The translations under genes were made by a program, and so were the position numbers. From Doris montereyensis (lineage: Eukaryota > Mollusca > Gastropoda > Nudibranchia > Dorididae), in assembly GCA_037039925.1 (NCBI GenBank), contig JAXRKP010000534.1, positions 201,001-265,000 on the forward strand: a DNA stretch of 64,000 nt, given 5' to 3'. Positions 1 through 13,089 of this stretch are shown here, one piece after another (the first letter of the stretch is position 1; every line of letters starts with the position of its first letter). The notes beneath the pieces were generated by a model that was not told the origin of the DNA, made no database searches, and worked only from the letters and a program-made list of their open reading frames with translations.

Positions 1-364
1 GATCATGAATGTGATGAATTACTCCATTATTAATATATCTATACTATCTATCTCATTTATTTACATATTATAAATAGATCTATATCAATCTATCTATCTT
101 TAATAAAACATCCATAAATCTATTTGATCTATCTAGTTATCCATCAATATATAGGCCTATATAATATTGACATGTGCACTTTCAATCAGAAAACTGTTAG
201 AAAATTCAAAAACTATAATGCAAATAAAGATATGCAGTCAATGGCGTAAAAAGACTGTTCCTTGGGTTAACATATCGCAAAATGAGTTGACCTTTGAATA
301 CATAGATCACTCTGTTTATTGTTATATCATTTCTCACTCTGTTTATTAATATAACATTTCTCAC
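1..364. other. Intron 2 of TRPV gene 2, AT-rich, with TCTA-like tracts
   Basis: Left of the exon 2 donor of paralogue 2 there is AT-rich DNA with degenerate TATC/TCTA words (40-150) and a small direct repeat (TTTCTCACTCTGTTTATT at about 305-350). The homologue of exon 3 was not found here. Confidence 0.5.
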
Positions 365-578
365 TGCGTTTATTGGCTGGTCCGTCTCCGTTTTAATTGC
401 ATCATCATGTCAATCATGGCTAAGTCCTCTGTTGATTTATTTTGTTCTTGTTGGCCTGATACCGCTCTTAGAACGATCTCGATTTCTTCTCATCACTATG
501 TCTGTTATCGGTACGTACTTTCCTCGTCCTCCATTATAAAGACATGGTTTCACATCTTTATGATGGCATCGTCTAAAT
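365..578 (-). CDS. TRPV gene 2 (tandem paralogue), exon 2, frame broken
   Basis: The homologue of gene 1 exon 2: acceptor ATTCCAG, then DLDDAIIK, YVKPCLYNGGRGKYVPITDI, VMRRNRDRSKSGIRPTRTK, STEDLAMIDMMMQ and NGDGPANKR, ending at A|GTGAGA in phase 1. Gene 1 uses a GC donor here; this copy has a normal GT. Three indels interrupt the frame: one base lost between 555 and 556, two lost in the A run at 440-443, and one gained in the A run at 391-394. Balancing them gives exactly 216 nt, the length of the gene 1 exon. Either the consensus is poor here or this copy is decaying. Confidence 0.8.
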
Positions 579-1384
579 CTGGAATTGTGAACGTACATAG
601 ACAAAACAAATTCAAAAAGTTACAGATGGACTAGCAGAAAGTTGGTATAAAACATGTCTATCTTGAACTGTAAGCACAGGATAAAGATACAAATTAATAT
701 GTAGGAAAGCAATGTACGCAGTAATTGGTAGAGTGTCTAACTCTCCTGCTGATGACCTAAATTTAATGCCCAGTATCGGTGTGGTATTTTGTAGCCGTAT
801 GTCAACCAAACAGTGAAAAAGGGAGGAGTTCCATAGTCATGCACATCATTCAATTTTTAGTAGTGAGCAAAATTCAGTAATAAGTGAATATGACAGCATT
901 TTTCAAACCATCGTTAGATATCATGAAATCCCATTTCCATAAAAATCAAACCTCTTTTTAGACACAATAATTCATCTAGGTCTAGTGAGTTGATGCTAAA
1001 AATCTTAAGCAAGATCTACATCTTTTAGATATTGGATTTAGATATAGAATATTTCAACAAGAATGATGAATACCTGAGAGAGAAAATGCTTGCCACTCTA
1101 TCTATTTTCCTTCCCTTTTCCGAGGAGTGCAGGCTAACAAAAGTAGATTCAGCAACAATGTTTTGAGATCTTGTCTCCCCTTCCCTCTCTCTAATGGTGT
1201 TCGGATAGATCACTTATCTTTCATCTTGCTGTTTTCTCTTAATTCCTCCTGAGATTACCACAATGCTAGACAGGGTAAATTGGAATGAAGCAACAACCCC
1301 CCCCCCCCCAATCCGCTCTTGCTCGTTTTTTCTCTCTCATCACTTGACTCTGGTGTGAATGAGAACCCTGCTAGATAAAAATCC

Positions 1385-1560
1385 TTGTCAGAGTGATAGC
1401 ACAAAGCACCTAACAACAGTAACAGGCTACTATATCAGTGTGTGTTCCACAGGGAGTTAAGAAGGAATTTGAATGAAATGACCTGTTAGAGGATACATGA
1501 CATACAGTCAGTGAGCCTGCACTAGTACGGGGACATGGACTAGAAATCCATCTGTCTGTC
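1385..1560 (+). mobile_element. Dispersed repeat G (SINE-like), copy 1
   Basis: The segment containing CAGGGAGTTAAGAAGG, TTTGAATGAAATGACCTGTT and ACATACAGTCAGTGAGCCTG recurs at 58400-58570 (+) and 21770-21900 (-). Reverse-complement words form the 10.2-kb minisatellite. It lies in intron 1 of TRPV gene 2. Confidence 0.6.
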
Positions 1561-1859
1561 TCGCTCTCATACTAGTCATACACACACAGTGAGGGAGAGA
1601 AACACAAGACCAAAACGGATAGATTAGAAGGAGACAGGAGATGAACGCACATGCATGTGCAAGATAAAGAGACACACACACATACATATCTTCAAATCAA
1701 ATCACTCATGCTACATACATCTAGATCTAATGTTGAACGTGACACAAGACCTAAAAAATAGGCTGAAGGAAGGGAGACACACTAACACACACATGAATAT
1801 GAGAGAGAGAGAGGGGATACGGGCAGATACAGAGACAAACACAAGACCAAGAAAGATAT

Positions 1860-1935
1860 AATAATAATAAAATATATTTCTATAGCGCTCATCATCAATA
1901 CTAATCTAGATCAACCTCTGAGCGCTTACAGAAAA
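1860..1935 (-). mobile_element. Retroposon 3' tail (GCGCT...ATT type)
   Basis: On the minus strand, AAGCGCTCAGAG is followed by GAGCGCTATAGAAATAT and a short ATT run. This is the usual 3' tail of L2-mobilised SINEs/LINEs. The body is not recognisable. Confidence 0.45.
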
Positions 1936-2094
1936 TGCATAAATAATGTTAATGAAATCAAATCTGATTTCAATACAAGAAAATAGAAAGAGATAGATGA
2001 TAAAAGGAGATAGATACACACACAAGACAGAGAGAACCCAGAAAGATAATTAAAATGTCGAAGGAGATAGATATACACACACACGACAGAGAGA

Positions 2095-2250
<156 letters not shown>

Positions 2251-2701
2251 TAACAAATCACGCAAGTCACATCTAGATCAAAGTTGAATCGTTGCCATCC
2301 ACCATATTCATCTGTAATTTGTCACATCCAGGGGGAAGTAGTAAAAAATTCATGCTCAGGTCCATCATGAATGACGGATAGTGGCAAAGTCCATCTGTCA
2401 TCAAAGGCCAATCGAATGAGGGGCGAGCGCCTTTCACCATTAAAATTAATGACGGATAGATCTAGTGGTAGTCTATCTGTCATACTTGTGAATAGCACTT
2501 GCCTAATTATTATCTAAATCTGGTCAATCTCAATATAGATTTTGACATGCTGATTTCACATCGAGCCAAAAGCTAAGACTAATTTTTCTCCATTTTATTA
2601 AAGCCTGCTACTTGGTTGGAATTTACCAAGTACGTAAGAACTACGGCAGAAACTAACTAGTACTGTCCGTGAGTTATTTGAGCTCGCTCACTCACACTCA
2701 C

Positions 2702-2846
2702 CTGCATATTTCTTGGTCCATCGAGCTATTTTAGTTACTTCGACAAGTTCTCCTCCTCCTTTTAAATCTACGAGTTGATAAATTTTACTAGAGGCGGAAT
2801 CTCCCTGGGCTTTAACCCCCGAGGCGACTACTGTCGTATTTCCCAT
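2702..2846 (-). CDS. TRPV gene 2 (tandem paralogue), exon 1
   Basis: This 145-nt exon starts with ATG at 2846-2844 and ends at donor G|GTGAGT. It encodes [16 protein letters not shown], then [20 protein letters not shown] and ARWTKKYAG. It matches exon 1 of gene 1 in length, phase and most residues (KAQGD, SKxYxLVx[12 protein letters not shown]). The rest of the gene lies to the left, mostly outside the window. The frame is intact, so at least this exon looks under constraint. An MGN start is kept, but position 6 is Val rather than Ser/Thr, so myristoylation is less certain than in gene 1. Confidence 0.9.
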
Positions 2847-2960
2847 CGTTGATAAATTTCAAGGATCTCTGTGTGGGGATGGAGATGTTGCCATGAGATG
2901 CTAAATGGTCGCCATCTTGACGGCTTAATGATATTCAAACAACATGGCGGATTTCCTTAG
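2847..2960 (-). promoter_or_regulatory. Promoter-proximal region of TRPV gene 2 with a YY1-like pair
   Basis: CGCCATCTT (2910-2918) and AACATGGCGG (2941-2950) flank a short AT-rich spacer, 64 bp upstream of the start codon. The same convergent arrangement occurs 76 bp upstream of gene 1. A half X-box GTTGCCAT is seen near 2887-2894. Confidence 0.55.
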
Positions 2961-3700
2961 CAGCAGGGGAATCGATTTTTCAATTATTATTTATTGATTA
3001 TTTCCCTTTCACAACAGCAAACCTCTTGACCTATTTTATCCACAGCGATAACGTTGAACATGGAATTACCTATATCTGAGATTTCCTAGCTTTGAACGCA
3101 AGTAGCTCGACAGATGAAAATTGCATAATTTACACACAATACAGCCTCTGGGCATTTGTTTGATGTAAAAGGCGTTGCTAAGCGTAGGAAAACTTTGATT
3201 ATTGGTTCAACGATTACTTGTGTGTTTTTACTCAGGAAAGACGTTTTTGAAAGTTGGACTATCTACAAAAAAAAATATTAAAAGCTCAAGACGTCAAGCT
3301 AGATTATATCTCCCTCCCAGAAAGTGATAAAATTCGATAGGTGACAACTCCACCCAAAAAAAAATGTAGGGCCTACAAAACACGTTAAGTATAGATTTTG
3401 AAAAAAAAACAGAACAGACATGTGATGTTTCAGATCAGACTGAAAACAAACGAAAGTACATGTACATTGTACATCTACTCTAATCTACACACTTATTCAG
3501 GCATCACACAATGACATTGTCATGTCAGACGGAAAAAAACAGAAAACCAGAAGAAGGGGAGAATGGAGAGGAGAAAAATCAAGAAAAGGAAAACAGTGTT
3601 CGTTTTTGTTTTTGAATGAGAGAAGGGAAAAAGGAAAACAACTGAAATATGCACTTCATGTGGAAAAGGAGAAAAACAGAAAAACAGAAAAAGAAGAAAG
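2961..3700. other. Upstream flank of TRPV gene 2, no gene seen
   Basis: Unique-looking AT-rich DNA with no convincing coding exon. No divergent CIMIP2-like partner was found here, unlike gene 1. Confidence 0.5.
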
Positions 3701-3708
3701 AAAACAGA

Positions 3709-4078
<370 letters not shown>

Positions 4079-4176
4079 AGGGTGGGAAAAGTGAGAGAGA
4101 GAGTGTTTTCATTTGATATGGTATTAGTAAAGACTGGAGAAGTGAATAAACACCAGCACACACAAAAAGAAGAAAA

Positions 4177-4650
<474 letters not shown>

Positions 4651-4977
4651 AAAACAACAGTGGCTTCACGTTCTCTTGTTTTCCACATTGGATTTCACTC
4701 TCAACTAGCCAAATATTGGTCGCTTTTATGAACAAGTTGGCTACCCCGAAACATGTTTTTATTCTAAAAAAAGAATTATAGAAGATTTTGAATCCCCAAT
4801 TAGGCCTAAAGGCCTATAAGTGGTTTAGCCCAGTTGGGTTTTTCTTGGGGGTTTTTTGTTGTTGCTGATTTGTTTTGGCTAACCCTTTTAAGTTTGAGTT
4901 TATTTGTGCGAACCACATCCGCAACTAATAAAGAAGATTTCGAGGCTTTAGGTAGGATTTCGGACTTTATTTTTATC

Positions 4978-5135
4978 ATCTGTCTAGGTGTCGATCTACC
5001 TACCTGGACCAGAGGTAGATAGATTTTGCTCGAGAAAATTTAGAGAACATTTTTCAACCGTTGGCGGGGCTCAAATCCATTACCTTTTGGTTGATGGGTC
5101 GACATTTCCCTCCGTTCCTCAGGTCCACAGTTAGT
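4978..5135 (-). mobile_element. SINE family C (Deu-like), head fragment
   Basis: It contains GATCTACCTACCTGGACCAG, then GGCGGGGCTCAAATCCATTA and CCTTTTGGTTGA, the reverse complement of the family C tRNA-like head (box B-like GGATTTGAGCC). Confidence 0.6.
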
Positions 5136-5199
5136 CTGCACACACCCTTAAATTAAACATTAGCTATTTATATCATAATGTGTGGTGTCAATGGCCGAT

Positions 5200-5445
5200 C
5201 AGAGATCCCGAGTTCGAAATCCTAACAAGACTAGCTAGGTCCGACGTTGTGTTCCCTAGGAAAGACACCTAATGAATACGCACTTCCCCACTCTACATAG
5301 GTGCAAATGGGTACACGCACTAGCTTGGGAGTAACAAACTGTGTCAGACTGACGTCCTGCCCATGAGGTGATTACCAACACCTGTTCCGCTTCACTCTAT
5401 AGAAACCAGGATAAACTCCGGCTCTATGGGCCTTAAAAGAAATTC
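5200..5445 (+). mobile_element. SINE family A, copy 1
   Basis: It shares with the other copies GATCCCGAGTTCGAA (box B side), GTGCAAATGGGTAC, TTGGGAGTAA, GCGTCCTG-like and the tail GGCTCTATGGGCCTT. The box A head is truncated. Confidence 0.75.
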
Positions 5446-5671
5446 ACTTTTTCAAAGTATTTATCCGAATCTGAATTATGTATCGCCCAAAATAGAATGA
5501 TAGTGATAGCTCTACCTTGTCTGTCTTGGGTATGACGTCAGAATCTGTACTCGTCACCCAGAAGTTTTTAAACGGTACAGTGGTAATGCTAACAAGATGA
5601 TTCCTCTTTCTCGCTTTCTTTAGCTAAGATGACCAGGTTATCTTTATAAAATATATATTGATTTTATAGTC

Positions 5672-5672
5672 C

Positions 5673-5703
<31 letters not shown>

Positions 5704-5719
5704 CTTCTTCTTCTTCTTC
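5672..5719. repeat. CTT trinucleotide array
   Basis: Sixteen or so perfect TTC/CTT units between unique flanks. Confidence 0.95.
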
Positions 5720-5999
5720 GGGATATAAAAACCTTCTATGTTGGTGGACATGACATCTACATTGCCCAATCCTAAAAGATTGATCTTATCCATGCACACA
5801 GTAGTAGAACAAATGTAAGACATAGGTAAAATGATACAGAGCAGTCTTGGATCACAGGGGGGGGGGGGGGAACGCTTCACTTCAATGGTCAATGATAAAA
5901 TTAGTCGTGACAAATTCTGACAAAGACGTCCACGATTTCAAGAGGCAGGCTATTCCACATACAACTAGTTGAAGGAAGAAAGAGTTGATATGATAAGCG

Positions 6000-8900
6000 C
6001 CTCGATCCTAGATTTGGGGACAACGAATTTTCTGCGGTGACCTGTGACCTCCTGTGTTTCTTCTGATACTTGTGATGGAGTCCGACAAGGAGACGTCTAT
6101 CGTGTTGCTCATTGAGTCATTATCCATTGTTGTCAGATTTGGGGACAACGAAACTCTTATTTTTCAATAAATATAATATTAATACTCACTGTTTTCTTTT
6201 GCACCTCCAACTTGACATTGACAAGATTTCTGGATGATACGCTGGCATATTATTCCAACATGGGATTCCAGTTTAGTTGTTCCAAGACTCACTACGCTAC
6301 GCTACAAGACGTCTATCGTGTTGCTCGTGGTTATTGAGTCGTTATCTTAACATTGCTTTGTCATTTGGTATCCTAGATCATATTCAGATTACGTTTTGTA
6401 GATATCCAGATAGACCTTAGATATGGAAACAGACAATGAAGAACCATTGTAGATTTAGGGGCAGAAGAAACAGCAGTAGAACGAAAAAGAAGACAAAAGA
6501 GCCTGCTCTGCAATTAATTGTTCAAATGAGATGCGAAGATGTTAACCGCTTTCCTAAATATTTTTTGTCAGGATTAAATACCTCACTGTTTCTTTTGTCC
6601 AAAACTAGCTGCAAGGCAACAGGTTGATTTTTGACAAGATTAACTGGATCTTATCCTTTGGTCAACCAAGACTCGCCTGTAAGGCAGCAGGACACTCTAA
6701 AAACTGAAGGTCACGGACTATGCCACAGGTCAACCAACCATCAAGAAATTGCTAGTTTAGACCCTGTCTAATAATCTGCACTGAATGTTTATCTAAATGT
6801 ATCAATTCTCTAATTCCCACAATTTTTTAAAAACTGTCATTTAACATCTTTAAAGATTGGGAATGTGTCGTATTGCTTGGGACGGACCAAATTAAGAGCA
6901 GGTTCATTGAAGCTGTATTCAAACTCAGTGAAAATAGTTGTTATTTTGTGTTCGTATTAATCAGATATTATAGTTTTTATTATATATGTTATGTATATAT
7001 GGCATATTAGTTAAACCTAACACTAGGATTATGTTGTAAAACAGTATGTATTATGTAATTACAGTTTATTCATGTATCGTAATGTACCAATACTAAGATT
7101 TTACATATGTATTGATTTTATATTCATAAAATGGGACGGACCCAAGCACTTACTGTTGTTCTAAATCAAACAATACCATTTTGGCAATTAATATTATTCA
7201 AAACATGGGACGGAAAAGATGTATATTGTTTTAGCATTTAGTTGGATGGATACTTCAAAATATGCTTTTATTTTATATTTTATTCCAACCATGAAAACGG
7301 AATGTTTAATGACATTTCCTGTCTTGCAGTTGAAGTTGGATGAAACCCATGAATAATGAAAATTGCCTTGAAAAAAATAATGCAGAAATCTAACTGTAAT
7401 TAAACAATGTCAAAATTTATGTCTTTTCCGACCTTACAGTTGTTACATCAGAATCCACATAGGCAACTTGAATAAAATGGAACATAGAATTTATTCTTTT
7501 TCTTCAACAATGGGACGGACCATATTTAAAAAGCAAATTATTTTTCTAATTAACTGAAATATGTTTAACTTGAGTTGACTTCAGGACTTATTTAAAATAA
7601 TTATTTATTTATGTCATACTGATGAAAAAAATATAGATCTAGTCAAATTTAGAATGATCTTCAATTTAATTCTAACTCTTTTCCATTTATAAGTCACCTA
7701 ATATTTCCATGTTTTCTAATTAATAATTTAAAAAATATTTTTGACATTTTCGTTCGAAAAACAATTTTAATTTTTAGCATATTGGGGCAGAATTCAAAAC
7801 AAGCTTTCCATGCATCAGAGGATTTCCAAACTCACCCCTCAAAAAAATTGACACTTCTGAAAAAAAATCACAGCAACATCTCGTTTCTTTGGATAACATC
7901 ACCGGTGGCAAGTCATCACTCAAGAAAAATGAACCTTGCTCATCAACAAAATTTTTAAATCCCATCGGCAAGTCTGGCTCTGATAGGTTTTTTGTCAAAG
8001 GAACAAATTACCTTAACCTTTGGGTGTCTTCACCCAGTCACAAACAAAGACACACCACTCATTACCTCATGCTGAGGCAACAGGTTGTTATATTTCTGTC
8101 AGGGTTAACAGCCTTGAAAAGTTAGAACTTTGAGTCAAAAACTCAAGACAGCTTCTTCAACAGACACCACACAATATATAGGCAGCAGGAAACAGTCGTA
8201 CAGGTGAGGGCTGAAAACCAAGTCATGGGTTGTCTCAAACCCAACGATTTAAAAACACAAGTGCTAAAACACTCACTAATCAGTAGACCAGTTCAAAAGA
8301 TTAAAAAGCCCATCCTGCAACTGGAGAAGTGGAACTCGTTGTAAATTATGACAATCTGGTCTGGAACATCTAATGTTGAAAAAAAAAAAAGTAAGTGGGA
8401 ACCAGACGAGTTTCATTCTCAGGCTGGTGCAATAGATTTTTGTGGTGAGTAAACATAATATTTCTTTCAAGTCAGAACTAACAATTTTTACGAGCTGAGC
8501 ATGGATAATTAGTGTAATCACTTGTCTCTAATATGTTACTTTCAAGTCAAACTAATTTTTGGCTTACAACAAAACATCACTCATTTTTATCAATTACTTC
8601 TAAAGCTTAATTACTTACCTACTAACTGCGCCGCTTGTATATTCATGAATCATCTTGTAGCGTACTAATAATAAGATTTACGCTGGCATATTATTAATTT
8701 GATTGTCATAATTATATTCCAACATGGGACGGACCAACACTTTGTTCCCACATTGCTGGCTATTATCAAACAATACCAGAGCTTTTGTTTAGTTGTATAG
8801 GTATCGGACATTGTTTTACTTCAGATTACGCCAGATAAAAACAGATGTAAGAAACAATTTCTTGTATAATTGTTTTATTCAAATTCCATGTTTATTATAA

Positions 8901-10130
8901 TGGATACTTCAAAATCAAGCCGGGGTATTTCATATTTTTGGATAAGCAGGGGATTAGCACCATTGTACTCTAAACAGAATGTTTAATGACATTTTTTGTC
9001 AGGATTGAAAAAGATTGAAACCCATGAATAGCCTTTTAATTCAGAAATTGTAACTAAACAATGTGGCAGAGAAATTTCCGACTGCCAAAACTAGTAATAA
9101 AAATGGAACATAGAATTTGAAAAATTTCTTTTTCTTCTCAATTTTTGGGAATATTTAAAACAAATTATTTTTTGAAAATTAACTGAAATATTTAGTGTGA
9201 TTCATGTACTTCCAGGACTTATTTTAAAATAATTATTTCCCATACATATAGATCTCCTTTAAGTCAATAGCGGAAATTACTTCAAAATCTTTTTATTTTA
9301 ATGATCTTTAATTTCATTCACTGTCTTTGTAATTAAACAATGTAATTTATGGACCTTACACTTGTTACATGAGTCAACATGAATAAAATGGAACATAGAA
9401 TTTATTTTTTTGGGAATATTTAAAACAAATTATTTTTTCTAATTAACTGAAATATGTATATTGCACTTATTTAAAAAATTATTTTTGACATTTTGTTCAA
9501 AACATTTCATTTTAATTTTTTTTTTAATTGCTTTTGGGGCACCTCAATGTGCTTACCATTTCCAAACAAAAAAATTGACACTTCTGAAAAAAATAGACTA
9601 ATATTTCTAATACTCAAAATTTCTATCAAGTTTCTTAACCTCAAGTTCATTTTCAAGTTTCTTGATAAAAACTTGTATTACATGACACATTAGTTATTTC
9701 CAACTTCGGTTTTGACAGCCTGATATTTTAACAGGTACATACGAGTTTTAACAAAATTGAGAATTACAAAAAAAGAACCAATTTACAAGTCTAACACCAT
9801 TATCATTATGAATAGTAACATAGATGATTTTGATGAATCAATGTGCTTACAGTCATCAGCGGCAAAAGTTCTTTCCAATGGTTGACATATTAGTAGAAAT
9901 ATTTCAACTTCGGTTTTGACAGCCTGGTTACAGATGGTTGCCCGTTTATTTTTAACAGGTAGTATAGACATTAGAGACCAAAACACGTTTTTAACAAAAT
10001 TGAGGAGATCTAGTGAGGAATTAGCTCTTCATTTTTCAGAATTGTCAGAGAGAACATTTTTCTATAAGTTAAATTTTATTATTCGTCAAAGTCAAAGTGA
10101 GGAAGTGGCATTTCACCCGTAGTTACATCA
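6000..10130. repeat. Degenerate internally duplicated intergenic region
   Basis: AT-rich DNA with several diverged direct duplications. GGGACGGACC words recur at 6889, 7133, 7508 and 8724. The block GAATAAAATGGAACATAGAA recurs near 7470, 9100 and 9380. GACGTCTATCGTGTTGCTC recurs at 6093 and 6307. CAACTTCGGTTTTGACAGCC recurs at 9701 and 9904 with different internal deletions. No coding exon was recognised. Confidence 0.6.
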
Positions 10131-10189
10131 TTGAAGGTGAAGAAACCCTTAGTCAACTCCCTGTAACACACTATACATCAAACCCTTCT

Positions 10190-10860
10190 TAAGCATTTCA
10201 TTCAAAACCCTTCTTCAACTCCCTGGAGAGCATTTCATTCAAAACCCTTCTTCAACTCCCTGGAGAGTTTCATTCCCCCCCTTCCTCAACTCCCTGGAGA
10301 GCATTTCTTCAAAAGATTTTTCAGCTCCCTGGAGAGTGTCATTCAAAAGCTCAACCCCTGGAGAGCAGTTCATTTGATAAACCCTTCCTCAACTCCCTGG
10401 AGAGAGCATTTCATTCAAAGTTTTTCAACTCCTGAGAGCATTTCATTCAAAAAACCCTTCTTCAGATGGAGAGCATTTCATTGAAAACCCTTCTTCAACT
10501 CCCTGGAGAGCATTTTGGTGTAAAGCCTTGGTACTTTGGAGAGCATTTCATTCAAAAGACTCAACTCCTGGAGAGCATTTCATTCGAAACCCTTCTTCAA
10601 CTCCCTGGAGAGCATTTATTCGGCTGCTCAACTCCCTGGAGGCTCTTCATTTGATAACTTCCTCAACTGTCAGAGAGAGCATTTCAAAATTTTTCCTGGA
10701 GAGCATTTCATTCAAAAGCCAAAGTCAACTCCCTGGAGAGCATTTCATTCAAAAGCCTTCCTCAACTCCCTGGAGAGCATTTCATTCAAAAGCCTTCCTC
10801 AGCTCCCTGGAGAGCATTTCATTCAAAAGCCTTCTTCAACTCCCTGGAGAGCATACATGG
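10190..10860. repeat. 37-bp minisatellite derived from dispersed repeat G
   Basis: About 15 copies of a unit with CATTTCATTCAAAACCCTTC and AACTCCCTGGAGAG, with internal deletions. The unit is the reverse complement of part of repeat G at 1450-1495. Confidence 0.9.
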
Positions 10861-10904
10861 ATACAGCTTTTTGATGCTTAACCATAACGCTCAGGGACTC
10901 AGTA

Positions 10905-11065
10905 GTCTAGAGGGAAGATGTTCGCCTCTCAACCAAAAGGTAGTGGGTTCGGGAGCCCCGCTAACCGGACGGTTGAAAACAATTTTCAAGTTTTTTCGAG
11001 CAAAATCCATCCTCCCAATCCACGACCTTTTGGTTGAGAGGTCAACATCTTGCCTCTGGACTGTC
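10905..11065. mobile_element. SINE family C heads in inverted orientation
   Basis: A plus-strand tRNA-like head (box A-like TAGTCTAGAGGGAAGATG, box B-like GGTTCGGGAGCCC) at 10905-10975 is followed at 11015-11062 by an inverted partial copy (CCTTTTGGTTGAGAGGTC). Confidence 0.6.
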
Positions 11066-11069
11066 CAGT

Positions 11070-12690
11070 CTCCCTTTGTAAGAAGTAAAAAGCACACAAA
11101 CAAAAACAGTTTTGTGTTTTATCTAAATTTTTCTTTAAGTCTAATTAAGTATGTCACCAATGATGGGAGATGTTAGTTGACTAAAATCACTCAGTGGAAA
11201 TAACCACGGCGATGATTTGTTTGATGAGACAGGAAATCAGAATTTTTTTATTTCAGGTAAACATAATTCTTTGTACACACCAAACTGGCACGTTTGGAAT
11301 TTTACATTTTCTTTGCAGAATATTTGTTATCTTATTTTAGATAAGAAATCATAATTTTAAAAATAAATATTGTCAAAAACAAATAGGTACACACAAAAAA
11401 ATTATTTAATTGTTTTTAAAAGGGATGTCAAATTTGTAAAATCGCTCGTAATAAAGATTTAATATAAAGTTTTTTTTTTTTTTGTAGAGGGATGCAAAAT
11501 TTGTAAAATCACTCATTACATAAACTTGCTTGTTGGGAAAAATAACTGTCAATTAAGTATTAAAACAATTCTAAACACACACAAACAAAAAAATATCTGT
11601 AAAAAATCAATTAGATAAGATCATTTTCTTCAACTTAAAGGCTATTAAATATAAAAAAATCCATTTTATCACCATTTCTAAAGTCCAAAGCAAAATGACT
11701 GCTACAAGATCGTCTCCCTAGACACCAGCAATAGCTGGTACACATTTACATCTGGATATATGGCATTGTGAGAATAATTACGTAATATAACATGAGACAA
11801 TAGGGAACATAATGCAACCTAAAAATCAACAAAATAACATTCTTTAAAAAAAAGAAAACTGGCATTTGAAACAAAATTTGATAGACCATAGAGTCATAAC
11901 AAAACTATGCATGCTAACAGTGATACTCAAGAATTGAGATAGTCAGTCACTACAAAGAACAGGACCCAGGATTTGAACCATTACCCTCATGCTCAGAAGT
12001 CCAGCAGTCTACTATTAGACCAAAAACTATTATGCTACTTGAGAAATGAACTTATGGCTAGACTATATCTCTTTTTTTTTTTCTCAGCTAGACATGGCCT
12101 ATTGTAAGCTTTTCTTTTCTATGTTTTCAAATTTAAAAAAACAGAAAGGTCAGTCGCGTAAAAAACAATATCAAGAAAAATAAACTATTTTTTGACGCAT
12201 ATCATCAGAAAGAAAAAGTTCTTTAGAGCAGAAATGGATGGTATACAATTGAGATGTAGACAGAAAATAGACTGGTCTGTCTGGGAAACAGAAATTGTTT
12301 TGGACTAGAGGTCAATTTTGGATTAAACTAAAGTAAAATTTAAGAATACAAGTGGAAAATCTATCGATAAATAATCAGGGTAAATCTTTCCAACTTAGGT
12401 CTTAAAGGGTTTAAAGGTAAAGTGTTTTCAAGTGTATAATTATCAAACATATAAAAAGATCTTCCTTCAATGGGGCGGTGAAAAGGCACTTAGCATTACA
12501 GATACATTAATTTAATTGTTAAAATATACACATAAAATATTCTTTGATTTCATGCTTTCTTGCAGCAAGTTAAAGTCATCTTATCGTTTGATTTCTGCAA
12601 AGATCAACAGTTCAGGCTTGCGAAGGGCGAGCAGTTTCAGGCTTTCGGTTCCTGTCATCAAACAGTAAAAACAACAATAACAATACAATA
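11070..12690. other. AT-rich intergenic DNA with one tRNA-like SINE head
   Basis: No exon seen. On the minus strand at 11935-12040 there is a tRNA-like head with TTGGTCTAATAGTAGAC and box B GGTTCAAATCC, probably another SINE family, single copy here. Confidence 0.45.
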
Positions 12691-12694
12691 CAGT

Positions 12695-12698
12695 AATC

Positions 12699-12783
<85 letters not shown>

Positions 12784-12891
12784 TGATCAAAAATAATACT
12801 AGAATAAATAAACAATAATAAAAATAATAATAAAAAATAATAACAATAAATAAAAATAAAAATAATAATAATAATAATAATAATTAATAAT

Positions 12892-12980
<89 letters not shown>

Positions 12981-13016
12981 AATAATAATATTAATAATAA
13001 TAATAATATTATTATT

Positions 13017-13066
<50 letters not shown>

Positions 13067-13085
13067 TAATAATAATAATTACAAT
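12695..13085. repeat. AAT trinucleotide array
   Basis: About 390 bp of (AAT)n with AAAAT and ATT interruptions, ending at the TA site of the adjacent MITE. Confidence 0.95.
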
Positions 13086-13089
13086 AATA

